From Phytohabitans maris (lineage in GTDB: Bacteria; Actinomycetota; Actinomycetes; Mycobacteriales; Micromonosporaceae), in the NCBI RefSeq assembly GCF_031085175.1, contig NZ_JAVHUY010000029.1:62001-126000 (forward strand): 64,000 bases of DNA. Direction: 5' to 3'. Numbering within the stretch: the stretch's first letter is position 1; each line of letters starts with the position of its first letter. This document shows positions 46,456-54,883 of the stretch, in pieces. Position numbers and translations under genes: made by a program. The notes beneath the pieces were generated by a model. That model saw nothing but the letters and a program-made list of their open reading frames with translations. It was not told the DNA's origin and did no database searches.

Positions 46456-46539
46456 ACCAGGTACTACGCGGCGACGGCCGGCGCGGGATCCATCCGGACG
46501 CGATGAATCCCGCGCCGCCGCCGGCCGGGTAGTACCCGT

Positions 46540-47004
46540 ATGGGATCGATGATGATGCGTGCGTCGACGATGATGTGGACCAGGGGAGCCGCCGCGGCGG
46601 CCGTGCTGCTGCTGGCCGCCGGGGGCCTGGCGGCCTGCGGCGGGGACGAGGGGACGGACAGCGGCGGCAGCGGTTCCGGGGGCGGGATGACCCTCACCGT
46701 CCTCGAACCGGCCGCTGGCGCGGACGTCGCCGTGCCGTTCACGGTGAAGGTGGACTCGAGCGTGCCGCTCGGCCCGTCCGAGTCGGGGCGGCACCACGTG
46801 CACATCTGGTTCGACGGCGACGAGGAGAACTACCTGATCGTCGAGTCGGACACCACCCAGGTGGCGGCGGCGCCCACCGGCGAGCACGTCATGCACGTCT
46901 CGCTGCGCAACGCCAACCACTCGGCGGCCGGCGTCGAGGCCACCACCCGGCTGGTCGTCGCCGAGGGCGGGGACATGCCGAGCGGCCCGGGGGACGGGTA
47001 CTGA
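46540..47004 (+). CDS. Lipoprotein with beta-sandwich domain (DUF4399-like)
   Basis: A 154-residue lipoprotein. The lipobox GLAACGG (Cys33) follows a Met/Ala-rich signal sequence, then a Gly/Ser linker and a beta domain with RHHVHIWFDGDEENYLIVE and the late motif EHVMHVSLRNANHS. Paired His and Met residues suggest copper binding, as in several actinobacterial outer lipoproteins; this is inferred. Its stop overlaps the start of the cytochrome b gene. Downstream of the divergent sigma-factor promoter. ATG at 46549 is an alternative start. Confidence 0.75.
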   Translation: MGSMMMRASTMMWTRGAAAAAVLLLAAGGLAACGGDEGTDSGGSGSGGGMTLTVLEPAAGADVAVPFTVKVDSSVPLGPSESGRHHVHIWFDGDEENYLIVESDTTQVAAAPTGEHVMHVSLRNANHSAAGVEATTRLVVAEGGDMPSGPGDGY

Positions 47005-47684
47005 TGCGGCGGACCGTCGAGCGGTACAACCGGCGGGCCCGGTGGTTCCACGCGGCCACGTACCTGGTCGTGCTGGTGCTGCTGGGCACCGGGTGGTGGC
47101 TGCTCGCCGGCCGCGAGGGGCGGCCGAGCCCGGCCGCCCGCCTCACCGGCGTCGCCGACACCGACCTGCACCGCTGGGCCGGGTGGGCGCTGACCGCCGT
47201 CGCGTTCGCCGCGGTCACGCTCGGCGTCCGCGCCGCCCGGACCTTCGTGCGAGAGTCCATCCGGTACGACCGCGGCGACGCGACCTGGCTGCGACGGTGG
47301 CCCGCGGCCGCGCTGACCGGCCGGTTCCCGCGGCACGAGGGGCACTTCGACCCGGGGCAGCGGATCGCCAACGTCCTGCTCGTGCTGCTGCTCCTCGTGC
47401 TCGTCGGCAGCGGCGTCGGGCTGGCCCGGGTGGACGGCGGCGCGGCATTCGTGTGGCTGGACCGGGTGCACCGGTGGGCGACGTACCTGATCACGCCGGT
47501 GCTGCTCGGGCACATCCTGGTCGCCGCCGGCGTCCTGCCCGGCTACCGGGGCGTGGCCCGCTCGATGCACCTGGGCGGCCGGCTCTCCGTCGACGTCGCC
47601 CGCCGGCTCTGGCCCGGCTGGCTCGGCGCCCGCGACGGAGTGCCGGAGCGGGCGGGCCACCAGAAGATCTCTGAAGAAAGTTAG
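47004..47684 (+). CDS. Cytochrome b-type four-helix membrane protein (b561/Ni-hydrogenase-b-like)
   Basis: A 226-residue membrane protein with four hydrophobic segments, each carrying a candidate heme His: RRARWFHAATYLVV, DTDLHRWAGWALT, WLDRVHRWATYLI and VLLGHILVAAGVLPG. This is the cytochrome b/b6-like domain of formate dehydrogenase gamma or hydrogenase-b subunits. It may pass electrons to or from the co-transcribed lipoprotein. Its ATG overlaps the lipoprotein stop codon. The C-terminal tail is soluble and ends ISEES. Confidence 0.82.
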   Translation: MRRTVERYNRRARWFHAATYLVVLVLLGTGWWLLAGREGRPSPAARLTGVADTDLHRWAGWALTAVAFAAVTLGVRAARTFVRESIRYDRGDATWLRRWPAAALTGRFPRHEGHFDPGQRIANVLLVLLLLVLVGSGVGLARVDGGAAFVWLDRVHRWATYLITPVLLGHILVAAGVLPGYRGVARSMHLGGRLSVDVARRLWPGWLGARDGVPERAGHQKISEES

Positions 47685-47760
47685 GAAAGAGGGGGTTGAG
47701 CGCCGTCCATCCTGGGTACTGCCGCACCGCTGTCAATAAGATTTACGTATTTAGATAGCT

Positions 47761-48216
47761 GTGTGTGTTCCTCGGTTGGGGGCCCTCATCCTGCTGCTGG
47801 TCGCCTCCGGGCACCAGGTCAGCGAGATCGCCGAGATGCTCGCGATCAGCCCGGGCACGGTGGAGAACCACAAGCGCCGGGTGTACGCGAAGCTGAACGC
47901 GACCAGCGCCGCGCACGCCGTGGCCCGGGCCGCCTCGCTCGGCATCATCGACAGCACGCCGCCGCAACGCGCCGCCCAGCCGGCCGACCGGCCCTGGCTG
48001 GACGGCGGGCACCCGCCGCTCGCGGTCGTGGTCGGCCACGCCAGCGCGGTGCTCGACCGGGTGGTCACCACGCTGATCGGGCAGCGGCTCGCGGTCGTGC
48101 GCGAGCACTGTCCACAGTCGGCACCGCAGATCCATTGGCACCGCTCGCACCGCGGCCCGGTCGTACGGGTGCTGGTCGACCCGACCACATGCTGGAGCAC
48201 GAGGACATGGCCATGA
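47761..48216 (+). pseudogene. LuxR-type regulator, both ends damaged
   Basis: A 151-codon frame that starts directly in a LuxR helix-turn-helix (LLLVASGHQVSEIAEMLAIS, GTVENHKRRVYAKLNATS) with no N-terminal domain and only a few residues of the first helix. After the HTH there is a receiver-like strand (PLAVVVGHASAVLDRVV) and VVRVLVDP, where the frame breaks; the rest is in another frame and ends at 48245. It is probably the remnant of a two-domain regulator, though a short functional HTH protein cannot be excluded. Confidence 0.5.
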
Positions 48217-48253
48217 TGGCCACGTTCGACGTCCGAGCCGCCTGACCACCACC

Positions 48254-48307
48254 GTGATCGAAGCTCCCCTCACGTCGCTAGAACGGCTTGAGGGGAGCTT
48301 CGATCAC
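48254..48307. terminator. Perfect 19-bp inverted repeat, bidirectional terminator
   Basis: Nineteen-base perfect arms (48254-48272 and 48289-48307) around a 16-base loop. The right arm runs into the last base of the alcohol dehydrogenase stop codon (48307-48309), and the left arm follows the damaged LuxR gene, so it can end both transcripts. Confidence 0.75.
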
Positions 48308-49314
48308 TAGCGGGTGACGACGAGCTTGCCGGTGTGGGCGGACCAGGCCGGCGCCGCCTCGTCCCAGGGGACGGTCGCGGCGGTCACCACGCTCGGGTCG
48401 AGCCGGCCGGACGCGACCAGCGCGAGCACCCGCGGCAGGTCGGAGCGGGCGTCGGCGCGGGCGGTCACGAACGTCACGCCGCTCAGGTACATCGACCGCA
48501 GCGGCAGGCGCACGTCGCCGGGGAAGATGCCGGTGTCGGTGCAGACGCCGCCGCGGGAGGTGGAGCCGAGCGCCAGCCGCAGCCCTTCCGGTGTGGCGTC
48601 GGTGCTCACCGTCACCGGGTAGCGGTCGAGGCGCAGGCCGTCGACGTGCTGGATCGGGGTGGCGCCGAGCCGCTCGGCGATGCCGAGGCGGGTCGCGGAG
48701 GTGTCCACATAGGTCACCTCGGCGTCGAGCGCGCGGGCGATGGCCACCGCGTACAGCCCGATGGACTGCCGCCCCACCACCAGGACGCGCCGGTCGTCGT
48801 CGCGCAGGTGGGGCGCGACCGCCCGCCACGCGTCCGGCAGGTTGTCGAGGCTGGCGACCGCGGCCGGGGCGACGCCGGGCGGGAGCGGCAGGAGCATCCC
48901 GTCGGCGAACGGGACGCGGACCAGGTCGGTGAGGGCACCGCCCCACGGACCGCCGAGCGCGCCCAGCCCGTACATCGACGAGGGGGGCACGCTCGCGCAG
49001 TCCCGGGTCTGGCGGCGCAGGCAGCGGCCGCACCGCCCGCACGAGATCTGGAACGGCACCGCCACCACGTCGCCCGGCCGCACGCTCCGCACGCCGTCGC
49101 CCACCTCGACGACCTCGGCGACGAACTCGTGACCCACCGCGTACGGCAGGTCCATCGGGAAGACGCCCGCGTTGACGGCGGTGTCCAGGTCGCAGGTGGC
49201 GACGGCCACCGGGCGCACCAGAGCCTGCTCCTCGCCCTGGAGCCGGGGCGCCGCGACGTCGGTCCAGGCGGCGTCACCGGGCTTGTTGAGCATGAGCTGC
49301 GGCATCGTGGCCAT
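48307..49314 (-). CDS. Zinc-dependent alcohol dehydrogenase (medium-chain dehydrogenase family)
   Basis: A 335-residue medium-chain dehydrogenase. Catalytic zinc ligands: Cys in VATCDLDT, His-Glu in VGHEFVAEV; structural zinc Cys cluster SCGRCGRCLRRQTRDC. The nucleotide domain has a modified glycine motif (VVGRQSIGLYAVAIARAL) and TYVDTSATR, whose Asp favours NAD over NADP. The substrate alcohol is unknown. It is divergent from a TetR gene and the gap contains two identical-type operators, so it is very likely the regulator's target. Confidence 0.85.
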   Translation of the reverse strand: MATMPQLMLNKPGDAAWTDVAAPRLQGEEQALVRPVAVATCDLDTAVNAGVFPMDLPYAVGHEFVAEVVEVGDGVRSVRPGDVVAVPFQISCGRCGRCLRRQTRDCASVPPSSMYGLGALGGPWGGALTDLVRVPFADGMLLPLPPGVAPAAVASLDNLPDAWRAVAPHLRDDDRRVLVVGRQSIGLYAVAIARALDAEVTYVDTSATRLGIAERLGATPIQHVDGLRLDRYPVTVSTDATPEGLRLALGSTSRGGVCTDTGIFPGDVRLPLRSMYLSGVTFVTARADARSDLPRVLALVASGRLDPSVVTAATVPWDEAAPAWSAHTGKLVVTR

Positions 49315-49333
49315 CCGCGGCCACCTCCCGTTC

Positions 49334-49349
49334 TATGACGGTCATCATA
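49334..49349. promoter_or_regulatory. TetR operator, site 1
   Basis: TATGA-N6-TCATA palindrome, 19 bp upstream of the dehydrogenase start codon. Confidence 0.6.
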
Positions 49350-49364
49350 ACCAGCTCGATCGTC

Positions 49365-49386
49365 GACTATGATGGTTGTCATAGTC
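49365..49386. promoter_or_regulatory. TetR operator, site 2
   Basis: Perfect 8-base arms GACTATGA and TCATAGTC around TGGTTG; the core TATGA-N6-TCATA is the same as site 1. It lies 12 bp upstream of the TetR start codon, so it should autoregulate. Confidence 0.7.
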
Positions 49387-49398
49387 AAGGGAGGTGGC

Positions 49399-49974
49399 GT
49401 GCCAGCCAGGAGCAGCCGGGAGCGCATGGTCCGTGCGGCGGTCGAGCTCTTTCGCGAGCGGGGCTACGCGGCGACCTCGTTCCACGACGTGATCGAGCGG
49501 AGCGGGGCGCCGCGCGGCTCGATCTACCACCACTTTCCGGAGGGCAAGCAGCAGCTCGCCCGGGAGGCCATCCAGTGGTACGCGGACCGCTCCCTGCGCG
49601 CCCTGGACCGCGCGGTCGCGGCCGGGGCGGCGCTCGAGGCGCTCGACCTCTTCGTGGCCGCGTCCCGCGACAGCCTGGTGGCCAGCGACTTCCTGGCCGG
49701 CTGCGCGGTCGCCGGAGTCGCGCTCGACCTGGGGGCGGCCGACGAGCCGCTGCGCTCCTCGGTGGCGGTGGCGTTCGGGCGGTGGCGCGACGCCCTCGCC
49801 GACGTCTTCGGCCGGGAGGGTGCCACGCCGGAGCGGGCCCGGCGGCTGGCCCACGTCGTGGTGGCCGCCGTCGAGGGCGCGCTGCTGCTGTCCCGCGCCC
49901 AGCGCGACGCCCAGCCGATCGACGACGTCGCGGCCGAGCTCCGCGCCCACGTGCGCGCGGCGCTGGCCCGCTGA
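49399..49974 (+). CDS. TetR/AcrR-family transcriptional regulator
   Basis: A 191-residue TetR repressor. The N-terminal helix-turn-helix is RERMVRAAVELFRERGYAATSFHDVIERSG and GSIYHHFPEGKQQLAREAI (about residues 5-60). The ligand domain holds LDLFVAASRDSL and FLAGCAVAGVALDL, the pattern of the TetR_C_11 (LmrA/YxaF) type. GTG 49399 is chosen for its AGGGAGGTGG ribosome-binding site and because starts further upstream would lie inside the operator. It should repress itself and the divergent dehydrogenase. Confidence 0.88.
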   Translation: MPARSSRERMVRAAVELFRERGYAATSFHDVIERSGAPRGSIYHHFPEGKQQLAREAIQWYADRSLRALDRAVAAGAALEALDLFVAASRDSLVASDFLAGCAVAGVALDLGAADEPLRSSVAVAFGRWRDALADVFGREGATPERARRLAHVVVAAVEGALLLSRAQRDAQPIDDVAAELRAHVRAALAR

Positions 49975-49978
49975 CAGG

Positions 49979-51301
49979 TCAGCCCAGCTCGTACCCCGGG
50001 GTGAGCACGCCCGCCGGGTCGAACCGCTCCCTGGCCCGCCGCAGCGCCGCCCACGCCGGCCCGAAGTGCTCCGCCCAGTCCGCCGGACCGAACGGGAGCG
50101 CGCTGACCGGGTAGAGCACGCCGCCCGCGGCCCGTACCCGCGGGTGCAGCGCCTGGTTTCGGGCGAGCATCGCGGCCCCGGCGCCCGGCGGCGCGAACCG
50201 GATGAGGTTGAACGGGTAGACGACCGGCCCGGCCGGCAGCCGCACCAGCGGGGTCGCCATCGCGGCCGTCGCCACCGGGTAGAACGTGACGAGGCCGAGC
50301 TCGCCCAGGTCGTCCGGGGTGAGCCCGGCGAGCACGCCGCGGGCGGTCGCCACCGCCGTCGACGCCGGCAGGAAGGTCAGCCACCACGGGTGCGCGGCCG
50401 ACCAGGCGCCGGTCGAGCGGAGCAGCGCCGTGAAGCGGTCGAACGCCTCCGCGTGCTCGCGGTAGGAGAGCTCCTCGACCACCGCCTCCGCCCGCCGGTC
50501 CGCCAGGCCCGGCCGGGGGTCGCGGTCGCCGAAGACCACGATCTCCACCTGGTACCGCCAGCCGCCGCCCTCCGGCCGGACGGTCCCCTGGAGGTGGTCG
50601 GCGCGCCCCTCGCGGAGCACGAGCTCCTGGTCGGCGGCGTACGTCTCCAGGTCCGGGTAGGTGAGCGTGTAGCGGCGGACCCGCTCCGGCGCGGGCACCA
50701 GCGCCAGCGTCGCCCGGGTGATCACACCGCACTGGCCCAGGCCGGCGCGGACCGCGTCGAACAGGTCCGGGTGCTCCGCCGGGGAGCAGGTGACCACGCT
50801 CCCGTCGCCGGTCACCACCTCGAGTTCGAGCACGCTGTCGGACTGCAGGCCGTACCGGTGGCTGGTGCCCCCGATGCCGCCCACGGAGAGCGTGCCGCCC
50901 ACGGAGAGGTCCAGGTAGTTCGTAAGCACCGGCGGGGTGCGGCCGGCGGGCAGCGTGGCGGCCAGCACCTCGCGCCAGGTCGCCCCGGCGCCGGCGCGCA
51001 CCCGGTCGGCTCCCGGCCGTTCGACGCCGGCGAGCCCGGCCATGTCGATCACGACGCCGTCCTCGGCCTGCGACCGCCCGTACACCGAGTGGCCCTGTCC
51101 CCGCGCGGCGACCGGCCACCCCTTGCCGGCCGCCCACCGGACGGCGGCGGCGACGTCCCGGACCGAGCCGGCCCGTACGACGGCGCGCGGCACCCGGTGC
51201 ACCAGGTGCCCGAAGTCGTCCGCCGCGCGCTCCCGGGCACCCTCGTCGGTGACCAGCTCCCCGTCCAGCGCGGGCGCGTTCAGCTGCGTGGATGCTCCCA
51301 T
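49979..51301 (-). CDS. FAD-dependent oxidoreductase, covalent-flavin type (cytokinin-dehydrogenase/BBE-like)
   Basis: A 440-residue flavoprotein with a PCMH-type FAD-binding domain. The covalent attachment motif GQGHSVYG (His71) is intact; YLDLSVGGTLSVGGIGGTSHRYG and GLGQCGVITRATLALVPAP contact the dinucleotide. The C-terminal substrate domain begins near residue 215 (RRYTLTYPDLETYAADQE), a sequence seen in cytokinin-dehydrogenase-like bacterial oxidases. The substrate is not clear; plant cytokinins are a reasonable suggestion for a litter organism. ATG 51301 has GAGGAG upstream. Confidence 0.83.
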   Translation of the reverse strand: MGASTQLNAPALDGELVTDEGARERAADDFGHLVHRVPRAVVRAGSVRDVAAAVRWAAGKGWPVAARGQGHSVYGRSQAEDGVVIDMAGLAGVERPGADRVRAGAGATWREVLAATLPAGRTPPVLTNYLDLSVGGTLSVGGIGGTSHRYGLQSDSVLELEVVTGDGSVVTCSPAEHPDLFDAVRAGLGQCGVITRATLALVPAPERVRRYTLTYPDLETYAADQELVLREGRADHLQGTVRPEGGGWRYQVEIVVFGDRDPRPGLADRRAEAVVEELSYREHAEAFDRFTALLRSTGAWSAAHPWWLTFLPASTAVATARGVLAGLTPDDLGELGLVTFYPVATAAMATPLVRLPAGPVVYPFNLIRFAPPGAGAAMLARNQALHPRVRAAGGVLYPVSALPFGPADWAEHFGPAWAALRRARERFDPAGVLTPGYELG

Positions 51302-51398
51302 GTCCCCGTCTCCTCTGAGGCATCGACCGCGTGCTTGCCCGTCCACCCTGCCTCGGGATCCCGCCGCCCGCACGGGGATTACCGTGGTGGGCCCGGCC

Positions 51399-51764
51399 TC
51401 AGCGTTCCAGGTCGGCGGCGAGGTCGGTGGGGGCGCGCATGTGCCAGGCGTCGGTGACCAGCTCGGTGAGGCGCTCGACGTCGACGCGGGCCAGGCGGAG
51501 CATGACCAGGGGCAGGCCGTCGTACGCGGGGGTGGTGAAGAAGAGGTCCGGCTCGCCGAGCAGCAGCGCCTGCTTCTCCGCCTCGTCGCCCACGTAGAGC
51601 ACGGCGACGTCGGTGCGGATGACGCGCGGCCGGCCCGGCAGGCGCTCCGGGTAGGACCAGACGAAGCCCTTGTCGCCCACCCGGAAGTCGAAGCCGTCGC
51701 TGTCGATCTCGACCACGTGCGGCAGGGAGAGCGCCAGCCGGCGGACGTCGTCGGCGTCAGCCAT
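51399..51764 (-). CDS. MmcQ/YjbR family DNA-binding-fold protein
   Basis: A 121-residue protein of the MmcQ/YjbR family (double-wing fold): DADDVRRLALSLPHVVE, FVWSYPERLPGRPRV, FFTTPAYDGLPLVMLRL and the final VDVERLTELVTDAWHMRAP. Members bind nucleic acid or nucleotides; their role is not settled. It stands alone. Confidence 0.87.
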   Translation of the reverse strand: MADADDVRRLALSLPHVVEIDSDGFDFRVGDKGFVWSYPERLPGRPRVIRTDVAVLYVGDEAEKQALLLGEPDLFFTTPAYDGLPLVMLRLARVDVERLTELVTDAWHMRAPTDLAADLER

Positions 51765-51894
51765 GCGCTTCGCCCACCAGCGGCGGGACGGGGGTACGCG
51801 GCACGTGGGCGACCCTACCGGTACCCGCGATGTTCGCCTCGCGGACGGCTCCGCGCGGTGGCGCGGTCGTATCGCGGTTTGCTGATGTTGGTCT

Positions 51895-53148
51895 ATGAGC
51901 GGACACGATCCTCATCACTGTCACCACCACGACGACACGCCCGACGAGGTCCCGTACGGCCAGGTCCGCGCCATCCCGACCCTGGCCCGCCGGGCGCTGC
52001 TCGCCGGGACGGGCGGCGCGCTGATGCTGGCGGCGCTGCCCGGTCAGGCCCGCGCCGCGCGGAGCAGGATGCCCGACGGGGCCGCCCGGGCCTCGGCGAT
52101 CACGCAGGGCACCACGCTGGTGCACGCGGACATGCACAACCACACCGTCATGTCCGACGGGGACGGCAGCGCCGACGCCGCGTTCGCCTCGATGCGGGAG
52201 GCCGGCCTGGACGTGGCGGCGCTGACCGACCACGCCACGCTCTTCGCCATCGAGGGGCTCAGCTCGGGGGAGTGGCGGACCACCGGCGACCTCGCCAACG
52301 CCGCGAACGACCCGGGCCGGTTCACCGCGATCCGCGGCTTCGAGTGGTCGCACCCGCTGCAGGGGCACATCAACGTCTGGAACACCTCCGACTTCGCCGA
52401 CCTGCTCCGCGCCAGCAGCCCGGGCAGCCTGTACGGCTGGCTCACCGGGCGGCCGGCCGGGCTGGCGAGCTTCAACCACCCGGGCCGCGAGCCGGGGCGG
52501 TTCGACGACTTCTCCTTCAACGCCTCCGCCCGCGGGCAGCTGGTGGCCCTGGAGATGTTCAACCGCACCGACGACTACCTCTTCGAGGGCTGGTCGTCCG
52601 GGCTGGCCTCGCCGCTGGTCGCCTGCCTCAACGCGGGCTGGCGGCCGGGGCTGACCGGCGTCACCGACGAGCACGGCACCACGTGGGGCTTCCACGAGGG
52701 CAAGGGGCGCAGCGGCCTCTGGGTCACCGAGAACACCCGCGACGCGGTATTCGTCGCGATGTCCGCGCGCCGGATGTTCGCGACGCGGGTGTCCGGGCTG
52801 CGGGTCGACGCCACCGCCAACGGGGTACGGATGGGTGGCGTGCTCGGCACCGCCTCCGCCGACGTGCGGTTCCTGGTGGACGTGGACCGCGGCCCGGCCT
52901 GGGACGGCAAGCCGCTGCGGATCCAGGTGCTGCGCCCCGGCACCTCGGCGCCGGCCGTCGCCGACGTGGTCGAGACCGTGAACGGGACGGTCGCCGACTT
53001 CACCGTGCCGCTGGCCGCCGCCGACGGCGAGTGGGTGGTGCTGCGCGTCTCCGACCCGTCCGCCGCCAACGGCTCGCCCGGCCCGTCCGGCCACCCGTGC
53101 AACGACTTCGGCGTCGCGTACACCAGCCCGTGGTGGCTGCGCCCGTGA
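51895..53148 (+). CDS. CehA/McbA-type PHP-fold metallohydrolase, probably exported
   Basis: A 417-residue protein. The N-terminus is His-rich (HHCHHHDD) and is followed by a Tat-like segment (LARRALLAGTGGALMLAALPGQARA) suggesting export. The PHP metal centre is intact: LVHADMHNHTVMSDG (His77, His81, His83, Asp88), the DHA of VAALTDHATLF and the FNHPGREP and TDEHGTTWG motifs. The CehA/McbA group includes carbaryl esterases, but most members have unknown substrates. No convincing ribosome-binding site precedes ATG 51895; a strong hairpin follows the stop codon. Confidence 0.83.
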   Translation: MSGHDPHHCHHHDDTPDEVPYGQVRAIPTLARRALLAGTGGALMLAALPGQARAARSRMPDGAARASAITQGTTLVHADMHNHTVMSDGDGSADAAFASMREAGLDVAALTDHATLFAIEGLSSGEWRTTGDLANAANDPGRFTAIRGFEWSHPLQGHINVWNTSDFADLLRASSPGSLYGWLTGRPAGLASFNHPGREPGRFDDFSFNASARGQLVALEMFNRTDDYLFEGWSSGLASPLVACLNAGWRPGLTGVTDEHGTTWGFHEGKGRSGLWVTENTRDAVFVAMSARRMFATRVSGLRVDATANGVRMGGVLGTASADVRFLVDVDRGPAWDGKPLRIQVLRPGTSAPAVADVVETVNGTVADFTVPLAAADGEWVVLRVSDPSAANGSPGPSGHPCNDFGVAYTSPWWLRP

Positions 53149-53153
53149 CGTGC

Positions 53154-53185
53154 GCGGCGGCCCTCCCCGCGGGGAGGGCCGCCGC
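53154..53185 (+). terminator. Perfect 32-bp palindromic terminator
   Basis: Sixteen-base arms that meet without a loop gap (centre between 53169 and 53170), starting five bases after the PHP-protein stop codon. Confidence 0.75.
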
Positions 53186-53199
53186 TTGCTCGTGCAACC

Positions 53200-53264
53200 G
53201 CGGAGGGTGAGGCCGCGGGAGCAACGGTCCGGACCACGACGGACGTCGCGGTAGCTCAAAATGT
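53200..53264. repeat. Dispersed structured repeat, copy 2
   Basis: Second copy of the 65-bp element at 33721. Here an additional TTGCTC...GAGCAA pairing (53186-53223) encloses the CCGCGG pair, so the element could fold into a long stem. It ends a few bases from the 3-prime end of the PL9 gene. Confidence 0.7.
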
Positions 53265-53269
53265 CTACA

Positions 53270-54883
53270 TTAGAGGGTCACGGCCCGGCCGCCGAGGGTG
53301 ACGACGAGGCGGCCGTCCGCGGCGAAGGACCACCCCAGAGCGCCGGTGTACGAGGAGCAGCGGGAGCCGTTCGAGCCGGACCAGAACTGGTTGGAGCTGT
53401 CGGAGTTGCCGACGATCCGGTCGGTGGAGCCGCTGTCGCAGGAGGTGTTGCTGCGGAACACCGAGCTGCCGCCGTCGAAGTTGAAGTTGCGCTCGGCGTT
53501 GCCGATGCTCAGGTTGTTGGACATCGTGATGGTGCCGAGGTTGCGGTTGTAGGTGAAGCCGTGCTTGCCGTTGCGGTAGGCGATGCTGCGCCGCACGACG
53601 TGGTTGACCGCGATGTCCTCGCCGCCGAGCTTGAAGCCGTTGCGGTCGCCGTTGCCGGCCTGGCCGCCGTTGCTGAGCGTGCCGTTGCCGTACGCGAGCG
53701 AGTCCTCGATGGTGACCGCGCCGATCGCGCCGGTGTCCGTCTTGGTGTAGAGGTCCCAGCCGTCGTCGATGTTGTTGTGCGAGACGGCGTACCGGAAGAC
53801 GTTGCCGGGGCCCGAGGTGAGTTTGGCGGCGAAGCCGTCGGCGTCCTCCCCGTCGGAGTCGGCGTTGTCGTGTGACTCGGCGCTGAGGATGAGGTTGTTG
53901 GCGGGCCACTGGTCGCGCGGGGTGTCCGAGGCGATCCGGGACAGCTGCAGCCCGGAGTCGCGGTTGAAGCGGGTCACGGTGCGCTCGACGATGTTGTTGC
54001 TCCCGCCGACGAAGATGCCGTTGTCGCCGGCCCGCTCGACCACGATGCCGCGGACGTGCCAGTACGAGCCGTTGAGGGCGAGGCCGCGGTTGGCGGTGTC
54101 CTCGCTCTGCGCCGAGAAGTTCAGCACCGGGGTCTCGCCCTGGTACGCGTAGAGCTTCTTGCGGGCGCTCGACGTGCCGTTGTTGCCCGGTGCGATGGTC
54201 ACGGTCTGGGCGAGGCCGTAGTTGCCGCCGCGCAGGTAGATCGTGCCGCCGACCGGGATGCGGGTGATCGCCGAGGCGAGCGTGGTCGGGCTCGACAGAG
54301 TACCGGGCGCGCTGGCGCTCCCGCTCGGCGACGCGTACAGCACGTCACCGGCCGGCGGCGGCGTGGTGGGAGGCGCGGTCGTCGGCGGCGCGGTGGTGGG
54401 TGGCGCGGTCGTGGGTGGCGCGGTGGTCGGCGGCGTCGTGCCCGGCGTGGTCGGGGTGACGCCGCCGGTGCAGGTGACGCCGTTGACCGCGAAGCTGGCC
54501 GGCACCGGGTTGCTGCTGTTGTTCCACGTGCCGTTGAAGCCGAACGAGGTCGTGGCGTTGGTGGCGAGGTTGCCGTTCCAGCTCACGTTCGCGGCCTGCA
54601 CGGTGGCGCCGCTCTGCGTGAAGCCGGCGTTCCAGCCCTGGCTGACGGTCTGCCCCGCGGCGAACGACCAGCTCACCGTCCAGGAGGCGAGCGGGTCGCC
54701 GACGTTGGTGAGGCTGACGTTCGCGCTGAAGCCGCCGGGCCACTGCGAGCCCACCGAGTACGCGACCCGGCAGCCGACCGCCGCCTGAGCCGCGCCCGCC
54801 GTGACCAGGACACCGGCCGCGGCGACGGTCGCCGCCGCGGCCGTGCCGACCCACAGCGCCCCGCGGCGTCGTCTGTCGTGCAT
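53270..54883 (-). CDS. Secreted CBM2-PL9 pectate lyase
   Basis: A 537-residue exported enzyme. Residues 1-35 signal peptide, 38-139 CBM2 (Cys38 and Cys139), 140-179 linker with PPTTA repeated several times, then a right-handed beta-helix. The polysaccharide-lyase family 9 motifs are clear: SYWHVRGIVVERAGDNGIFV, SAESHDNADSDGEDADGFAA, NNIDDGWDLYTKTDTGAIG and GFKLGG. PL9 enzymes use calcium and a catalytic Lys to cut pectate or rhamnogalacturonan by beta-elimination. The CBM would tether it to cellulose in cell walls. A repeat element adjoins its 3-prime end. Confidence 0.9.
   Translation of the reverse strand: MHDRRRRGALWVGTAAAATVAAAGVLVTAGAAQAAVGCRVAYSVGSQWPGGFSANVSLTNVGDPLASWTVSWSFAAGQTVSQGWNAGFTQSGATVQAANVSWNGNLATNATTSFGFNGTWNNSSNPVPASFAVNGVTCTGGVTPTTPGTTPPTTAPPTTAPPTTAPPTTAPPTTPPPAGDVLYASPSGSASAPGTLSSPTTLASAITRIPVGGTIYLRGGNYGLAQTVTIAPGNNGTSSARKKLYAYQGETPVLNFSAQSEDTANRGLALNGSYWHVRGIVVERAGDNGIFVGGSNNIVERTVTRFNRDSGLQLSRIASDTPRDQWPANNLILSAESHDNADSDGEDADGFAAKLTSGPGNVFRYAVSHNNIDDGWDLYTKTDTGAIGAVTIEDSLAYGNGTLSNGGQAGNGDRNGFKLGGEDIAVNHVVRRSIAYRNGKHGFTYNRNLGTITMSNNLSIGNAERNFNFDGGSSVFRSNTSCDSGSTDRIVGNSDSSNQFWSGSNGSRCSSYTGALGWSFAADGRLVVTLGGRAVTL

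Noticed and set aside
53200-53264. Possible tRNA in the dispersed repeat (GCGGTAGCTCA resembles a D-arm)
   Set aside because: No acceptor stem, anticodon arm or T-arm can be built, and the other copy changes the D-arm-like bases.
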